Part shown: piece by piece, positions 53,071 to 63,740 of the stretch
Layout: every line of letters starts with the position of its first letter
Numbering within the stretch: the stretch's first letter is position 1
Origin: Nissolia schottii
Taxonomy: Eukaryota; Streptophyta; Magnoliopsida; Fabales; Fabaceae
NCBI GenBank assembly: GCA_003254905.1
Contig: QANU01109454.1
Location: forward strand, 39,018-103,017
Direction of reading: 5' to 3'
Length of the DNA: 64,000 bases
The notes under the pieces: generated by a model
The model's input: only the letters and a program-made list of their open reading frames with translations
Told to the model about the DNA's origin: nothing
Database searches by the model: none
Position numbers and translations under genes: made by a program

Positions 53071-54339
53071 ATGTCTTCCATACAAACCTCAGCTCTCCTA
53101 CTTTCTTGTCCTCCTCCTCCTTCTGCTTCTTCAAAGAGAGCCGTAAACGCCGCAATCCATATCCCCAAACTCCCCAGATCAGTCCCCTTGATCTCCGCCC
53201 CCGCCACAAAACTCGCGGAGGAGTTAAAATTGAGAGACACCACAAATAGCCCTTTATTACAGCAGAACAATGTTACGACCACACAAGACCACCATTCCAA
53301 GGCCCTCGTTCAACTCCACGCAATCTTAGAGGCCGTACAAGACAGAATCGAGATGCACCACAACATTGGGGAGCAGCGCGACAACTGGAACGCCCTCCTC
53401 TTAAACTCCATCAACATGATGACCCTCACCGCCACCACCATCACCGGCGTCGCGGCCGCCACGGGAGGCGACGACAGCGCGGGGCTGCTGGCCCTGAAGG
53501 TGTCGTCGGGTCTCCTGTTCTCGGCGGCCACGGGGATGCTGCTCATCATGAACAAGATGCAGCCGTCGCAGCTGGCCGAGGAACAGAGAAACGCGACGAG
53601 GCACTTGAAACAAGTCAAGTCCCAGCTGGAAACATCAATAGCCCTCGGAAGCCCCACATCGGAAGAGGTGAAGGACGCAATGGAGAAGGTTCTTGCACTC
53701 GACAAGGCCTACCCGCTCCCCTTGTTGGGCGCCATGCTCGAAAAGTTCCCTTCCAAATTCGAAGGCGCTGTTTGGTGGCCAGAAAGTGAGTTCCGAAGAA
53801 GTAGAATAAGATCCAAGCAGAGAATGGGGAAATTCAACAACGGGTGGAGCCAAGAGCTAGAAAGGGAGATGAGGGAGGTTGCTGAAGTGGTTAGGAGAAA
53901 AGACAGCGAGGACTACGAAAGGCTCGGTAACACTGCTTTGAAGGTGAACAAGGCACTGGCCATTGCGGGGCCGTTGCTGACAGGCATTGCGGCTGTGGGG
54001 TCCACATTCGTTGGGAAGGGCTGGATGGGGGCAGTGGCGCCCCTGTTGGCGGGGTCGCTGGCTGCGGCTGTGAATGCGTTGGAGCACGGAGGGCAGGTGG
54101 GGATGGTGTTCGAGATGTACAGAAACTCTGCGGGGTTCTTCAAGATGCTGGAGGGTTCCGTCGAGTCCACATTGGATGAGACGGATTTGGAGAGGAGGGA
54201 GAACGGGCATGTGTTTGAGATGAAGATGGCTTTGAAGTTGGGGAGAAGCCTATCGCAGCTGAGGGGGCTCGCCTCTAAATCTGCTTCCTGTCGCATGGAA
54301 GGTATTGAGGTCGACGAATTCGCCAGCAAGTTGTTCTGA
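53071..54339 (+). CDS. At4g22030-like family protein, paralogue 3 (GC-rich)
   Basis: A single exon of 422 residues starting MSSIQTSALLLSC. The leader is followed by AAIHIPKLPR (27-36). The core is very close to paralogue 2: RIEMHHNIGEQRDNW (92-106), hydrophobic double stretch about 115-160, MNKMQPSQLAEEQRNATR, LALDKAYPLPLLGAM, FEGAVWWPESEF, NNGWSQELEREMREVAEVV, LEHGGQVGMVFEMYRNSAGF, and the end DEFASKLF. Codon use is clearly richer in G and C at third positions than in the other three copies (for example the stretch around 53440-53570), although the proteins are alike. This creates long open frames on the minus strand that are shadows. The promoter is largely lost in the gap just upstream. 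Confidence 0.92.
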   Translation: MSSIQTSALLLSCPPPPSASSKRAVNAAIHIPKLPRSVPLISAPATKLAEELKLRDTTNSPLLQQNNVTTTQDHHSKALVQLHAILEAVQDRIEMHHNIGEQRDNWNALLLNSINMMTLTATTITGVAAATGGDDSAGLLALKVSSGLLFSAATGMLLIMNKMQPSQLAEEQRNATRHLKQVKSQLETSIALGSPTSEEVKDAMEKVLALDKAYPLPLLGAMLEKFPSKFEGAVWWPESEFRRSRIRSKQRMGKFNNGWSQELEREMREVAEVVRRKDSEDYERLGNTALKVNKALAIAGPLLTGIAAVGSTFVGKGWMGAVAPLLAGSLAAAVNALEHGGQVGMVFEMYRNSAGFFKMLEGSVESTLDETDLERRENGHVFEMKMALKLGRSLSQLRGLASKSASCRMEGIEVDEFASKLF

Positions 54340-54788
54340 CCAAATATTATTATTTCATTCTTTTCTTTTATTCTTTCATTCCTTATAAGATGCGATGCTG
54401 TACGTACATTTACCCTCATATATATGACATATGGTATGGAAAGGACGGACAGTTCTTCTTGATGGATGCATTTTCACTCATTAGTTTAAGAAATGGAAAA
54501 AAAAATATGAGAATCAGGATATGCATGGTTAAAGAAAAATAATTAGTAAGGACAACATTTAAATATCTATCTATGTTAAATTTCTCAAGTAATATACCTT
54601 TAAAAATAAAGAGTTTCTATATAAATTGTTGAAATATTATACCAATATTATACATGATATTGGATACCAATACAATATAGATACTTTACCATAGATTTAG
54701 ATCCTCTGAAGTGAGGATCTCACTTTAACGAGTAAAGTGAAGAATTTTCACCGTTAGATCAATAAAATAAAATATAAGACCCATTTTA
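54340..54788. other. Intergenic: paralogue 3 3' region
   Basis: AT-rich DNA including the likely 3' UTR of paralogue 3; no gene seen. It ends at the target duplication of a solo LTR. Confidence 0.5.
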
Positions 54789-54793
54789 ACTTT

Positions 54794-55401
54794 TGTTAGG
54801 GTTGCCAAAATCCGTGAAAGTAGTTTGGAGGCGAAGTTTTAGCAAGAGTAAGCGTCGAAAAGGGTGTTGGTGATGCAAATAATAAATATTGGCGACTTGA
54901 AGGTCGTCAAGGTTTACAGGTTCCTTAAATTGGTCGCGATAAAAGAATCGATGCGACAATAACTGATTGGCAACAAAAGTCAATGTTAGAACCATGGGTG
55001 ATTTGTATTAGTTAAAGTCGCGGAAGGGTGTCGACAATACTATTTGGCGACTAAAAGATCAGAGGATAAACATAGACAGTCGCGAAGGTGAGAAATCATC
55101 TAAATCATCTAAATCACCTTTCATAGGAGTAGTTCGTAGCCATACCATCTTTATCACCTTTCTTCCTTTCTTTCTTTCTGCTGCTTGCACTTTAATCTTT
55201 TGCTTTTTGCAAGGAGATTGTATCAAAAGATCACTATTCGGTGATCATCAATAAAGTTATTTGAACTTCACTTTTCCACTTTTCTTAATTGCAAATTCAC
55301 GTCCATGTTCTTTACCTAGAACTCCAAATCATTTGTCCTCATTTAAAACAATCTTTTGCGTTTGTGCTGAATAATTTTCCGAAATCATTTCATGTAAAAC
55401 A
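54794..55401 (+). mobile_element. Solo LTR, plus orientation
   Basis: 608 bp, starting TGTTAGGGTTGCCAAAATCC and ending CATGTAAAACA, flanked by a perfect 5-bp duplication ACTTT (54789-54793 and 55402-55406). It is homologous over its first about 180 and last about 230 bases to the minus-strand sequence 60198-61364; shared blocks include CTTTTGCGTTTGTGC-like text and GGTGATCATYAATA. Relative to that copy it lacks about 560 bases in the middle, including the TATAAATA promoter. No internal retrotransposon sequence is attached. Confidence 0.82.
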
Positions 55402-55406
55402 ACTTT

Positions 55407-56805
55407 ATTAATCCAAAAGTGAAAACTTTCACTATTTCTCACTTTCTCCGTTGATCCTTTTTCTCAAGCGATCAATGGATATTCTAAATTCTGTTATAGT
55501 CTATGTGCAGCTTTTGTTCTTACATTTGACATTTCCGTTTACAATATATATTTGTTTAATCTTATAGCATCTTTACTTTAACAAACAAAAGATCTCATTC
55601 CACTACAATTTGTCGAATGTAATTAAGAAAAGTACTACTATCCTTGTCAAAGATACTCGTAGTGTTGAATTTTTCAGGGGATTTAAAATAATCTTTTGAA
55701 ACCATCTTTCGTATCTTTGTCGAGCTGGAAAAATTCCTTAAAATAATGTCACCCATGTTCTTTAGATACGAGATTTGTTTCGACACATTTGAAGAACCAG
55801 GAAACAATGCTCATTAACTTAAGCATTTTAAGGTTTGCATGTCTATAGTCAATTTTCTTGTCTCATTGGTCGTATTATTTCCTGTTTCCTCAATTGAATT
55901 TTATCAAATTTTAAATATACGCGATAAAATATAGTATTTTGAGAATAAGAATAAGAAGTATATATACATATTGATCGAGTATGTACTAAGTATGCATGCA
56001 TATAGTAGGGGTTAAGGACCTTAACCAACACACGCCATCTTGGACACAAATCTAGTACTCCATCTTATACATAATCACAATAAAAGTCAAATTCATGCCA
56101 ATTTTATTTAAAATACTTATTTATAAGTATCGCTTAACATTTTTGGTAAACATAAATATGAAGTGTTAGACTTTTTAATTAACACAATTGCATATCTAAA
56201 TCATTTGTCAACTAATCTATGCGTTTATGAGTATAAAATGTTAGGCTTATATTTACAGAACAATTTTTCCTAGCCTAACTAGTAGCATCCAGCCCTTTGT
56301 CACACAATTGAGTCTCATCATTAATGAGGCAGAGTGTCTCTCCGTCTAAGAGGATTAGGAGACAGACAGACGTGTTGAGGAAACAAGAGATAATAAAACA
56401 TATGAGACATATCCACACTCCGACAAGTGTGTCTCATTTGTGTCATTAGTGAACCCATTTTTTATTTTATAAATTTGCAACAGCTTTTCTTAAGATAAAA
56501 TGGTATCATCGAGAAGATGCATACCTTCAAACAGAATGCATCTATAAGCATCCTGTAATGCAAAATGCTGTTGAAATTCTCATTGACTGTTTCCCATTAA
56601 CATGGAAAGAACATACGTAGAAACATAATTCAAAATATGTTAGCATTTAAACCAACCAAAACGTAGAAACACCGTTTAACTTTCATTATTGTCTCATTGA
56701 TTTCTTGTTTCCTCAACAAATCTGTCTCCTTAACCAGCCGGACACATAGACACTGTGCTTAATTAATGAGACTCAAGTTTGTGACAAAGGACTACTTGTG
56801 AGAGA
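55407..56805. other. Intergenic, no gene seen
   Basis: AT-rich DNA with only short, non-conserved open frames. Confidence 0.5.
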
Positions 56806-56814
56806 TTATTATAA

Positions 56815-57112
56815 GGGTTAATTAAGTTTTTAGTCCCTGTAATATGAAAACGTTTGGTTTTAGTCCCTTATGACAAGTTTTAGTCCCTATAAAATGTAAA
56901 AATTTGATTTTGGTCCTTATGGACGGTTGGTGATGGACGGTGATGTAAAAATGGTCACTGATGACGGGTTAACTGACATGTCATCACCGTCCATCACCAA
57001 CCGTCCACAGGGACTAAAATCAAATTTTTACATTTTACAGGGACTAAAACTTGTCATGAGAGGCTAAAACCAAACTTTTTCATATTACAGGTATTAAAAA
57101 CTTAATTAACCC
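56815..57112. mobile_element. Mutator-like foldback MITE (298 bp, near-palindromic)
   Basis: The element is almost entirely one long inverted repeat: the left arm GGGTTAATTAAGTTTTTAG and following text are matched by the reverse complement of the right arm nearly to the middle, where GGACGGTTGGTGATGGACGG appears on both arms. It is flanked by a perfect 9-bp duplication TTATTATAA (56806-56814 and 57113-57121), the length typical of Mutator-like elements. The loop is only a few tens of bases around 56952-56972. No coding capacity. Confidence 0.9.
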
Positions 57113-57121
57113 TTATTATAA

Positions 57122-58240
57122 TGTCACAGTATTCTAAGAATTTTATCTGCTAGATAAAGATATAACCAACAGTTAATTACGAATATAACTTCAAATAGTT
57201 TGATCAATAATACTCTCAAAAGTTCAACACTGTATGCGCAGCTTTGACAAGGATAGTAGTTGACTTTTATTACATTCAACAAATTGTAATAGAATAACCT
57301 TTTTTAATATTAAAAGTAAAAGTGCTATAAGTTGAACAAATATAAAGGAAATGCTAAATGTGTTTGAATTTTTAAGTGTGATGATAACATTAGTTAGGAA
57401 TAGACTAAGTAAAAACTAAAAAAATAAAGAAAAATAAAAAGGTGATAGACTATTGTTTAAAGAAAATAAGCTATGCCTTAGTTTTACAGATTGGTTCCGT
57501 TTGGATTTACTGGAACCAGATGGAAAATTAAACATGCATATAACATCCTTGATCTTTAATATACTTTTTTCTGCATTTAATTTGATAAAATAATTTTTCT
57601 TTTAAGCTTAGGCACACCCATAAAGAATATGTCCAATTCACTTGTAAGGCGAAATTCTTCAAAGAATTTGAGCGCTTTGACCTATATGACATTTCTATGT
57701 ATTATTCTATGTTCAAAACTCGACAATTTCTACGCATTGATCTGGATACAGGTGTTCTAAATACATTCATGCCCGTCAAATCAGCCATCGGAATCAGACA
57801 ATATATGTTGTCATGGGTGCGCGATCACCATCGTTATCATATTTTATAGATTTTAACATACAAATTAATTTATTATCTCCTCTCAAATATTTCATGTTAT
57901 AGATAAAACGAAATCATGCATCGTCATAATTTGCAAAAATGAAGCATCGTAGGCAACGAGTAAAATTTGGTGTCGTCCAAGTAATTTCTTTGTTCACGGT
58001 GTTTTCTAAGTAATTGCATGGAAAGTGCTAATCTAATTTTAGATTAATGTTAGCTTCTGGTCGCTACGTCATATCATGCATGGTTTTGAGACCAAGCCAT
58101 ACGGTTACAATATTTTTAATTTGAACAGGAATTGGTCAAGATGACATAACTGTATATATGCTATAGGCCAAGTAAGTGGACCTAATCAACTGGTCATTAA
58201 TATTTTCCCTTATCTAGCACCTTCTCTTCTCTTATTTATT
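57122..58240. other. Intergenic: upstream region of paralogue 4
   Basis: AT-rich DNA without a recognised gene. The last 150 bases (from about 58180) resemble the sequence upstream of the relic at 62690-62935. Confidence 0.5.
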
Positions 58241-58244
58241 CCTC

Positions 58245-58255
58245 ATTATAAATAC
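58245..58255 (+). promoter_or_regulatory. Putative TATA box of paralogue 4
   Basis: ATTATAAATAC, about 85 bases before the start codon, after a C/T-rich CTTCTCTTCTCTTATTTATT stretch. Confidence 0.6.
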
Positions 58256-58338
58256 GCATGCAAGGTACCTAACCTTCACAATATTTGCATTCAATTCTAC
58301 AAACAAAAACACAAACTCTATTGCAAATCTCGACTATA

Positions 58339-59691
58339 ATGTCTTCCTTACAAGCTTCAACTCTACTTATAAACCCTTCATGTTTTCGTTCTTCTTCTAA
58401 TTCTAAATATTCATCATCATCTTTGAATAGAATCAATTGCGGTACTTTCAATGTCCCTAAACCACCACGAGCCTCCCTATCGATCCCAAAAGCATCAACG
58501 AGAAACCTTGTTGATCATGGATTGCTCAAATTCACAAACACAACCTTAGAAAAGAATGTTTGTGACACCATCAAAATACTACACCATGATGATGATGACG
58601 ATCTATATAATTCTACACCTTATTCTAAGGCTACTATTCAACTCTATGCAATCTTGGAGGGTATAGCCGACAGAATCGAAATGCACAACAACATGAAAGA
58701 GCAACGTGACAATTGGAACACCCTCCTCTTAAACTCAATCAACATGATGACCCTCACGGCCACAACCATGGCCGGCGTTGCCACCGCCACTAGCGAGCCG
58801 GTTTCGGCCCTAAAGCTGTCTTCAGCCCTCTTGTTCTCCGCGGTCACGGGGCTGCTTCTTGTGATGAACAAGATCCAGCCCTCGCAGCTCGCTGAGGAAC
58901 AAAGGAACGCCACGAGGCTCTTCAAGAATCTCCGTAACCAAATCCAAACCGCAATAGCCCTAGGCAATAACAACAACCCTAGCGAAGACGAAGTTAGGGT
59001 TGCAATGGAGAAGGTTCTAGAACTTGACAAGGCCTACCCTCTCCCCTTGTTGGGTGCAATGCTCGAAAAATTCCCATCGAAGTTCAAGCCAGCTAGGTGG
59101 TGGCCTTATAACAAAGAAAAACCACAAGACAAGGAAGTGATGAAGATCATTGAGGACAAGGACAATAACAATGAAAATGGGTGGAGTGTGGAATTGGAAA
59201 GGGAAATGAGGGAGGTTGTGGAAGTGGTGAAGGGCAAGGACATGGAGGACTATGAGAGGCTGGGGAACTTGGCACTCACGATCAACAAGGGCTTGGCTAT
59301 TACAGGGCCTTTGCTCACTGGGATTGCAGCATTAGGGTCTGTAGCCTTTTTAGGGGACAACGGTGATGGAACGTCATGGGGAGGTGTGGTTCCTGTTGTT
59401 GCTGGGGCACTGGCTGCTGTTGTCAATGCATTTGAGCATGGAGGGCAAGTTGGGATGGTGTTTGAGATGTACAGAAACTGTGGTGGGTTTTTCAAGCTTT
59501 TGGAAGAGACTATTGAGGACACAATTGAAGAGAGGGACTTGGAGAGAAGAGAAGATGGAGAGGTGTTTGAAATGAAGGTGGCTTTGAAATTGGGGAGAAG
59601 TGTGTCACAGCTAAGAGACCTTGCCTCTAAATCTGCTTCCTATCGTATGGAAGGAACTGAGCTAGACGAATTTGCCAGCAAGCTCTTCTAG
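58339..59691 (+). CDS. At4g22030-like family protein, paralogue 4
   Basis: A single exon of 450 residues. The ATG at 58339 (MSSLQASTLLI) was chosen because it matches the starts of paralogues 2 and 3; the frame is open further upstream only without an ATG. Ser-rich leader (about 1-32), then GTFNVPKPPR (35-44). The linker includes an Asp run (HHDDDDDLY, 82-90). Core: RIEMHNNMKEQRDNW (112-126), a hydrophobic double stretch, MNKIQPSQLAEEQRNATR, LDKAYPLPLLGAM, an Asp/Lys-rich linker with NENGWSVELEREMREVVEVV, a second hydrophobic stretch with an extra FLGDNGDGTSWGG insertion, FEHGGQVGMVFEMYRNCGGF, and the end DEFASKLF. No F-box was seen. Flanked by two solo LTRs of one family in opposite orientation. 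Confidence 0.92.
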   Translation: MSSLQASTLLINPSCFRSSSNSKYSSSSLNRINCGTFNVPKPPRASLSIPKASTRNLVDHGLLKFTNTTLEKNVCDTIKILHHDDDDDLYNSTPYSKATIQLYAILEGIADRIEMHNNMKEQRDNWNTLLLNSINMMTLTATTMAGVATATSEPVSALKLSSALLFSAVTGLLLVMNKIQPSQLAEEQRNATRLFKNLRNQIQTAIALGNNNNPSEDEVRVAMEKVLELDKAYPLPLLGAMLEKFPSKFKPARWWPYNKEKPQDKEVMKIIEDKDNNNENGWSVELEREMREVVEVVKGKDMEDYERLGNLALTINKGLAITGPLLTGIAALGSVAFLGDNGDGTSWGGVVPVVAGALAAVVNAFEHGGQVGMVFEMYRNCGGFFKLLEETIEDTIEERDLERREDGEVFEMKVALKLGRSVSQLRDLASKSASYRMEGTELDEFASKLF

Positions 59692-60192
59692 GAGTACTAT
59701 ATATATGATCAACAAATAATATATATTTTATTTATTTATTTATACATATATGCTCATTCTTTCATTATTCTTAATGTATATTGAGTTGTTTGACCTAGAA
59801 AAAAAGAAAAAGAAAGAGATATTAATTAGATGAAAATGTAAATTTCTGCTGCGGATATGCGTTGTGTACTGCACTTACAATTGGGTGCTGTATTTGATAA
59901 TAATAATAATGACGACGACGACCACAAACCTATTGAAATTAAATTACAGTATGGTGCTTTCTTCCTTCATAAAATACAAATCATTTCTTTGTAAAATGTA
60001 CATAAACATTGTATAAGACATCGTATATACTAATATACGTAGGTGAATATCAAGACTTGTGTTTGTATAAAATGTTATGAGAGGTGATCCCAACATTACG
60101 AATATTTAAATCAGTGAGTTAAGAATTGAGAAAATACAATAGTAAATCAAGCACCACATCATGACTCTAAACTTTGAAATAATAAGTTTATG
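59692..60192. other. Intergenic: paralogue 4 3' region
   Basis: AT-rich 3' flank with short TTA- and GACGAC-type repeats; no gene seen. Confidence 0.5.
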
Positions 60193-60197
60193 GGTAT

Positions 60198-60337
60198 TAT
60201 TTCACGCGAAATAATTCTGAGAAATCTCTTGGCGTAAACGCAAAAGATTGTTTAAAGGGGACAAGCCATTGTGGCGTTCTTGGTGAAGAATAGGGGCGTG
60301 AATGAGAGAAGAGTGGGAAGTGAGAACAAGAAATGCA

Positions 60338-60382
<45 letters not shown>

Positions 60383-61364
60383 GATCACCAGATGGTGATT
60401 TTGATTACAAAGTATCCTTGCCGAGGGCGAAGGATTTCAGTGTAGTGCAGAAAGGGAGAAAAGAGTGACAAGGTTGAGAGAGGCTACGATCTACGAAGTA
60501 CTCCTAGGAAAGTAGGGAAATAAAGTGAAAAGAAAAGGGTGGTGGCGTACACTGAGCTTCCGTGGGATTGCTGATTGCCGGTTGGGAGACTTACGTGAGT
60601 CGATAAGAGTGTCAGTGAACCACCTCGAGTTTATCTCAGGAGCCTTGTATTTATAGAGTTTCAGGGCTCTTAACTGTTGTTAACTGTCTTCCCCCAGCCC
60701 TTCGACAATTATTACTTCGATCTGTCATGGCCCGCATAACTCGGGCCAGTTATGCTTGCATGTGTAACACGTCATGCAGCAGTTTCCTGCATCACATTCC
60801 TTAGCGGTTGTGCCACTTCGCTGAAGGTGGGAGGTTACTTTCCCTCGTGGCCACGTCAGATGGGAAGTTATCTCGTGTTTTAATTTGTTATTCATTCCCT
60901 CCATAGGACTGACTTGACAACACGATTTTCTACTAAGTCTTGAGAGGAGTACTTGCAATGTTTGCCTTATGTAAGGCCATTACTAGGATGCGACCATGAT
61001 CATTCGTCGATGAATTATCATCTTTGCTACAGTCTTGCCTTGATCGTCGAACTGTAGTGTCGACGCTTTCCTTAACTAGTGTCGACTTCTATCGCTGCTT
61101 GGTTCTTGTCGCGACAAGTATTCCCTCGCGACCACTTTCTTAGTTAACCTTTGGCAACTTTTCTGTCGCCAATTAACTATTGTCGCTGTAAATCTTCTGT
61201 CGCACCCCATTCTTTATTGAGCCTTGACGTTTTTTTATCACCAATAGTTACTAACATTTATGTCGCCAATGTTATTACCATTCACGTCGCCACTACTCCT
61301 TCTCGACGCTGACTCTTAGTAAAAACTCACTTCTAACCATACTACGAATTTTGGCCACCTAACA
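60198..61364 (-). mobile_element. Solo LTR, minus orientation
   Basis: 1,167 bp. On the minus strand it starts TGTTAGGTGGCCAAAATTCG and ends GCGTGAAATA. Plus-strand flanks GGTAT (60193-60197) and GGTTT (61365-61369) match at 4 of 5 bases. A promoter-like CTCTATAAATACAAGGC lies on the minus strand near 60640-60660. The first part is crowded with GTCGC, GTCGAC and TGGCGAC motifs. An (AT)n expansion sits inside at 60341-60378. Homologous to 54794-55401 in the opposite orientation. Superfamily not assigned, as there is no internal coding region. Confidence 0.75.
60341..60378. repeat. (AT)n microsatellite inside the solo LTR
   Basis: About 19 AT repeats at the place where the related copy (near 55250) has only CATCAATAAAG, so the array arose after the two copies separated. 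Confidence 0.9.
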
Positions 61365-61369
61365 GGTTT

Positions 61370-62689
61370 TCTATTTTATATAATTTTCACTTGTCCATTT
61401 TTAATCAATTGAAACTTTTCCATTTATGCATGAAAATCTATTTTATAATATATGCATATTGCATTGGATGTATTCAAATATCCTGTTATACACATAAAAC
61501 AGCTTTTAAAATAGCTTTAAGTCATTATGATACCATATGGAAGCGGTAATCAATCTTTACATACATACATACATGTACCTATATCAATGTTTTTCTTTAT
61601 TCCTATTATTATATTAATATTTTTGAAGCAGATATACCCATCAGGTTAATTTATATATAAATATGTGTATACGTGTGTGTGGAAATGAAAAACAGGAAAG
61701 ATAAATGTTCTCCATTTTGTTGGATATAATGTGTACACACCCAAATTAACAAATATTGAGTTAACTGTTTCTACGGTATATGGATATACTTGGTCCCAGG
61801 CAAAGAAATAAATATATAAATCTTGAGAGACAAGCGAATGATTTTATAATAAGAATTGTTGCAAGAAATTTGAATTAGCCTTGAACACGGTTTCATCCCA
61901 AAACTGCACTTATATATAGAATGAACATGATGTGAGCATGGTCTTCCTTGACATGTTTTTAATATTCTTTTTCGTACGTATACCAATCCTTAACATATAT
62001 ACTGGATTTTGTATTAATTCATTTAAGCAAGCCTTCATCTTGCTTATTTATTCCACAGAGATGTAAAGGAATTTAAATAAATAAATAAAACAAAAAGGCC
62101 ACTGTCATTATATTTAATTAATGTTTGCTTTTAGGTATGTATGACACCAGTAATATTATCAACGAATATTATGACCGACTGTGCCCAAACTAATATGCAT
62201 TTTGTGTTTGTTCATAACATATATAAAACTTGGAAAACAAGCAAGTAGTTTTATAATACGCACTCAAGGAGTAAAAAAAAAGACATTGATGTCATTTGCA
62301 TTGAACAAAATCCACGTATATGGAGACCCTCGGGGATCAACCGAGTATGAGATGAGATATTCTTATATATCTATCCGGTATATATGGTACTCGTCATATT
62401 ATATCTATCTATCCATTATTTTTTCTCTCCATTGCTTTTTTTTCTTTTAAAAATAATGAATACAAGAATTTTTCATTAAATGAAATATTTTAAAAATATA
62501 ATTAAACAGGGATAAGTTTATTACTTCATCTTTATGCACACATAATAAAATTAATGTAACCCACAAATAAAAATGTTTATTGGATAAAGTTGACAAAATT
62601 AATTTTTTCTAAATATGCTTAAAAGTGAGATGACAAATTTGTGCATGCAAGAATCTCTTCCTATTTTGAACAAGAAGCTAGAATAAAGA
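61370..62689. other. Intergenic, no gene seen
   Basis: AT-rich DNA with short, non-conserved open frames only. Confidence 0.5.
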
Positions 62690-62840
62690 GGGTTCAATGA
62701 CAGCAGCCAAAAGTCAACCCTCAACAACTAGTCAATAGTTTCCTTATCTGACCCCTTCTCTTGTTGTTCACACACACACATAATATAGCCACTCTATGTA
62801 TTACAAGCCTTAATTCCTCCATTAAAATTAAATCAAATCC

Positions 62841-62888
<48 letters not shown>

Positions 62889-62935
62889 TTGATGGATGGA
62901 ATGAGGGACTGAAAAGGGAAGTTAAGGCTATATTT
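62690..62935 (+). pseudogene. Relic of a fifth At4g22030-like paralogue
   Basis: Three short blocks match paralogue 4 in the correct order. First, the promoter stretch CAACTAGTCAATAGTTTCCT and TTATCTGACCCCTTCTCTT (about 62723-62762) matches CAACTGGTCATTAATATT and TTATCTAGCACCTTCTCTT near 58189-58228. Second, ATG..TTACAAGCCTTAATTCC (about 62795-62818) resembles the start ATGTCTTCCTTACAAGCTTC. Third, GATGGATGGAATGAGGGACT and AAAAGGGAAGTTAAG (about 62892-62925) matches the NGW-SEELEREMREV segment in reading sense. Between the second and third lies an (ATA)n array where paralogue 2 has Asn codons. Everything else is gone. The similarity was judged by eye. Confidence 0.45.
62841..62887. repeat. 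(ATA)n microsatellite
   Basis: About 15 perfect trinucleotide repeats. It may have grown from an Asn-codon run of the relic paralogue, since paralogue 2 has AATAACAATAATAAG at the matching place. Confidence 0.9.
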
Positions 62936-63740
62936 GGTATCAATTTTTATTTTTAATTTTTTTCGTGGGTGTAGGTATGATGGTGAAGTGTAATGAAATT
63001 AATTTGCTTTGACAGTTTTTACTTCTCTTAAAATTATTACAGCTTCATTATCTCGTGATGTTATAACAAGTCTACAACGGTGTAGACTTTTCAAGCTACT
63101 CTACTACGAAGAATAGTAGTAAAATGTTATGCTACGGGGATACGGGCTCGCACATGTATGACTTTTCTTAGAGTTGTACTATTATTGTTGAAAAATAACA
63201 AACAAACGAGAACTTTTTAGTGTAAATATTGTAAATTTGACACATTCTCTATGACTTATATCTTTTACTTTGATTTTTGTAAACGGGGACTCTTACTTTT
63301 TCTCCCAATACGTGGACACCTACTGGTTCAAAAATCATTTCTCTTAAATTACTCACAATATACTCTTGAGTCCTTATTGACTTGAGTGTCGAAGTCCTTG
63401 CAGGTACTCACGCAGTCACACAGCATTCGAGAATCCAAGACCCATCGCCCAACCTTGAAGCTCCAGGATCCAAAGTGTAGATTGAGATACATACTTCGGA
63501 ACAAGTGTTATATTACTTGGGCACCTATATTAATATATTTTCAATTAATATCGAAATATAATTCATCTAAATAACAATCCAATACCTCCCATTGTCCCTC
63601 ATATCCACCACCCAAACCCACTCAACATACCTGTCCAAGAAGAAGACCATGTGGCTCCCAATCTTCCTTCCAACGAACCTAATGATGTTATAGAAGAACA
63701 AGATCATGGGTATAGCCATATCGCTTTGATATTAATTTTA
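62936..63740. other. Intergenic, no gene seen
   Basis: AT-rich DNA without recognised coding sequence or repeats. Confidence 0.5.

Noticed and set aside
53310-54419. Long minus-strand frames (up to 168 codons) opposite paralogue 3
   Set aside because: Shadows of a G+C-rich coding strand; the same pattern appears opposite the other paralogues and none resembles a known protein.
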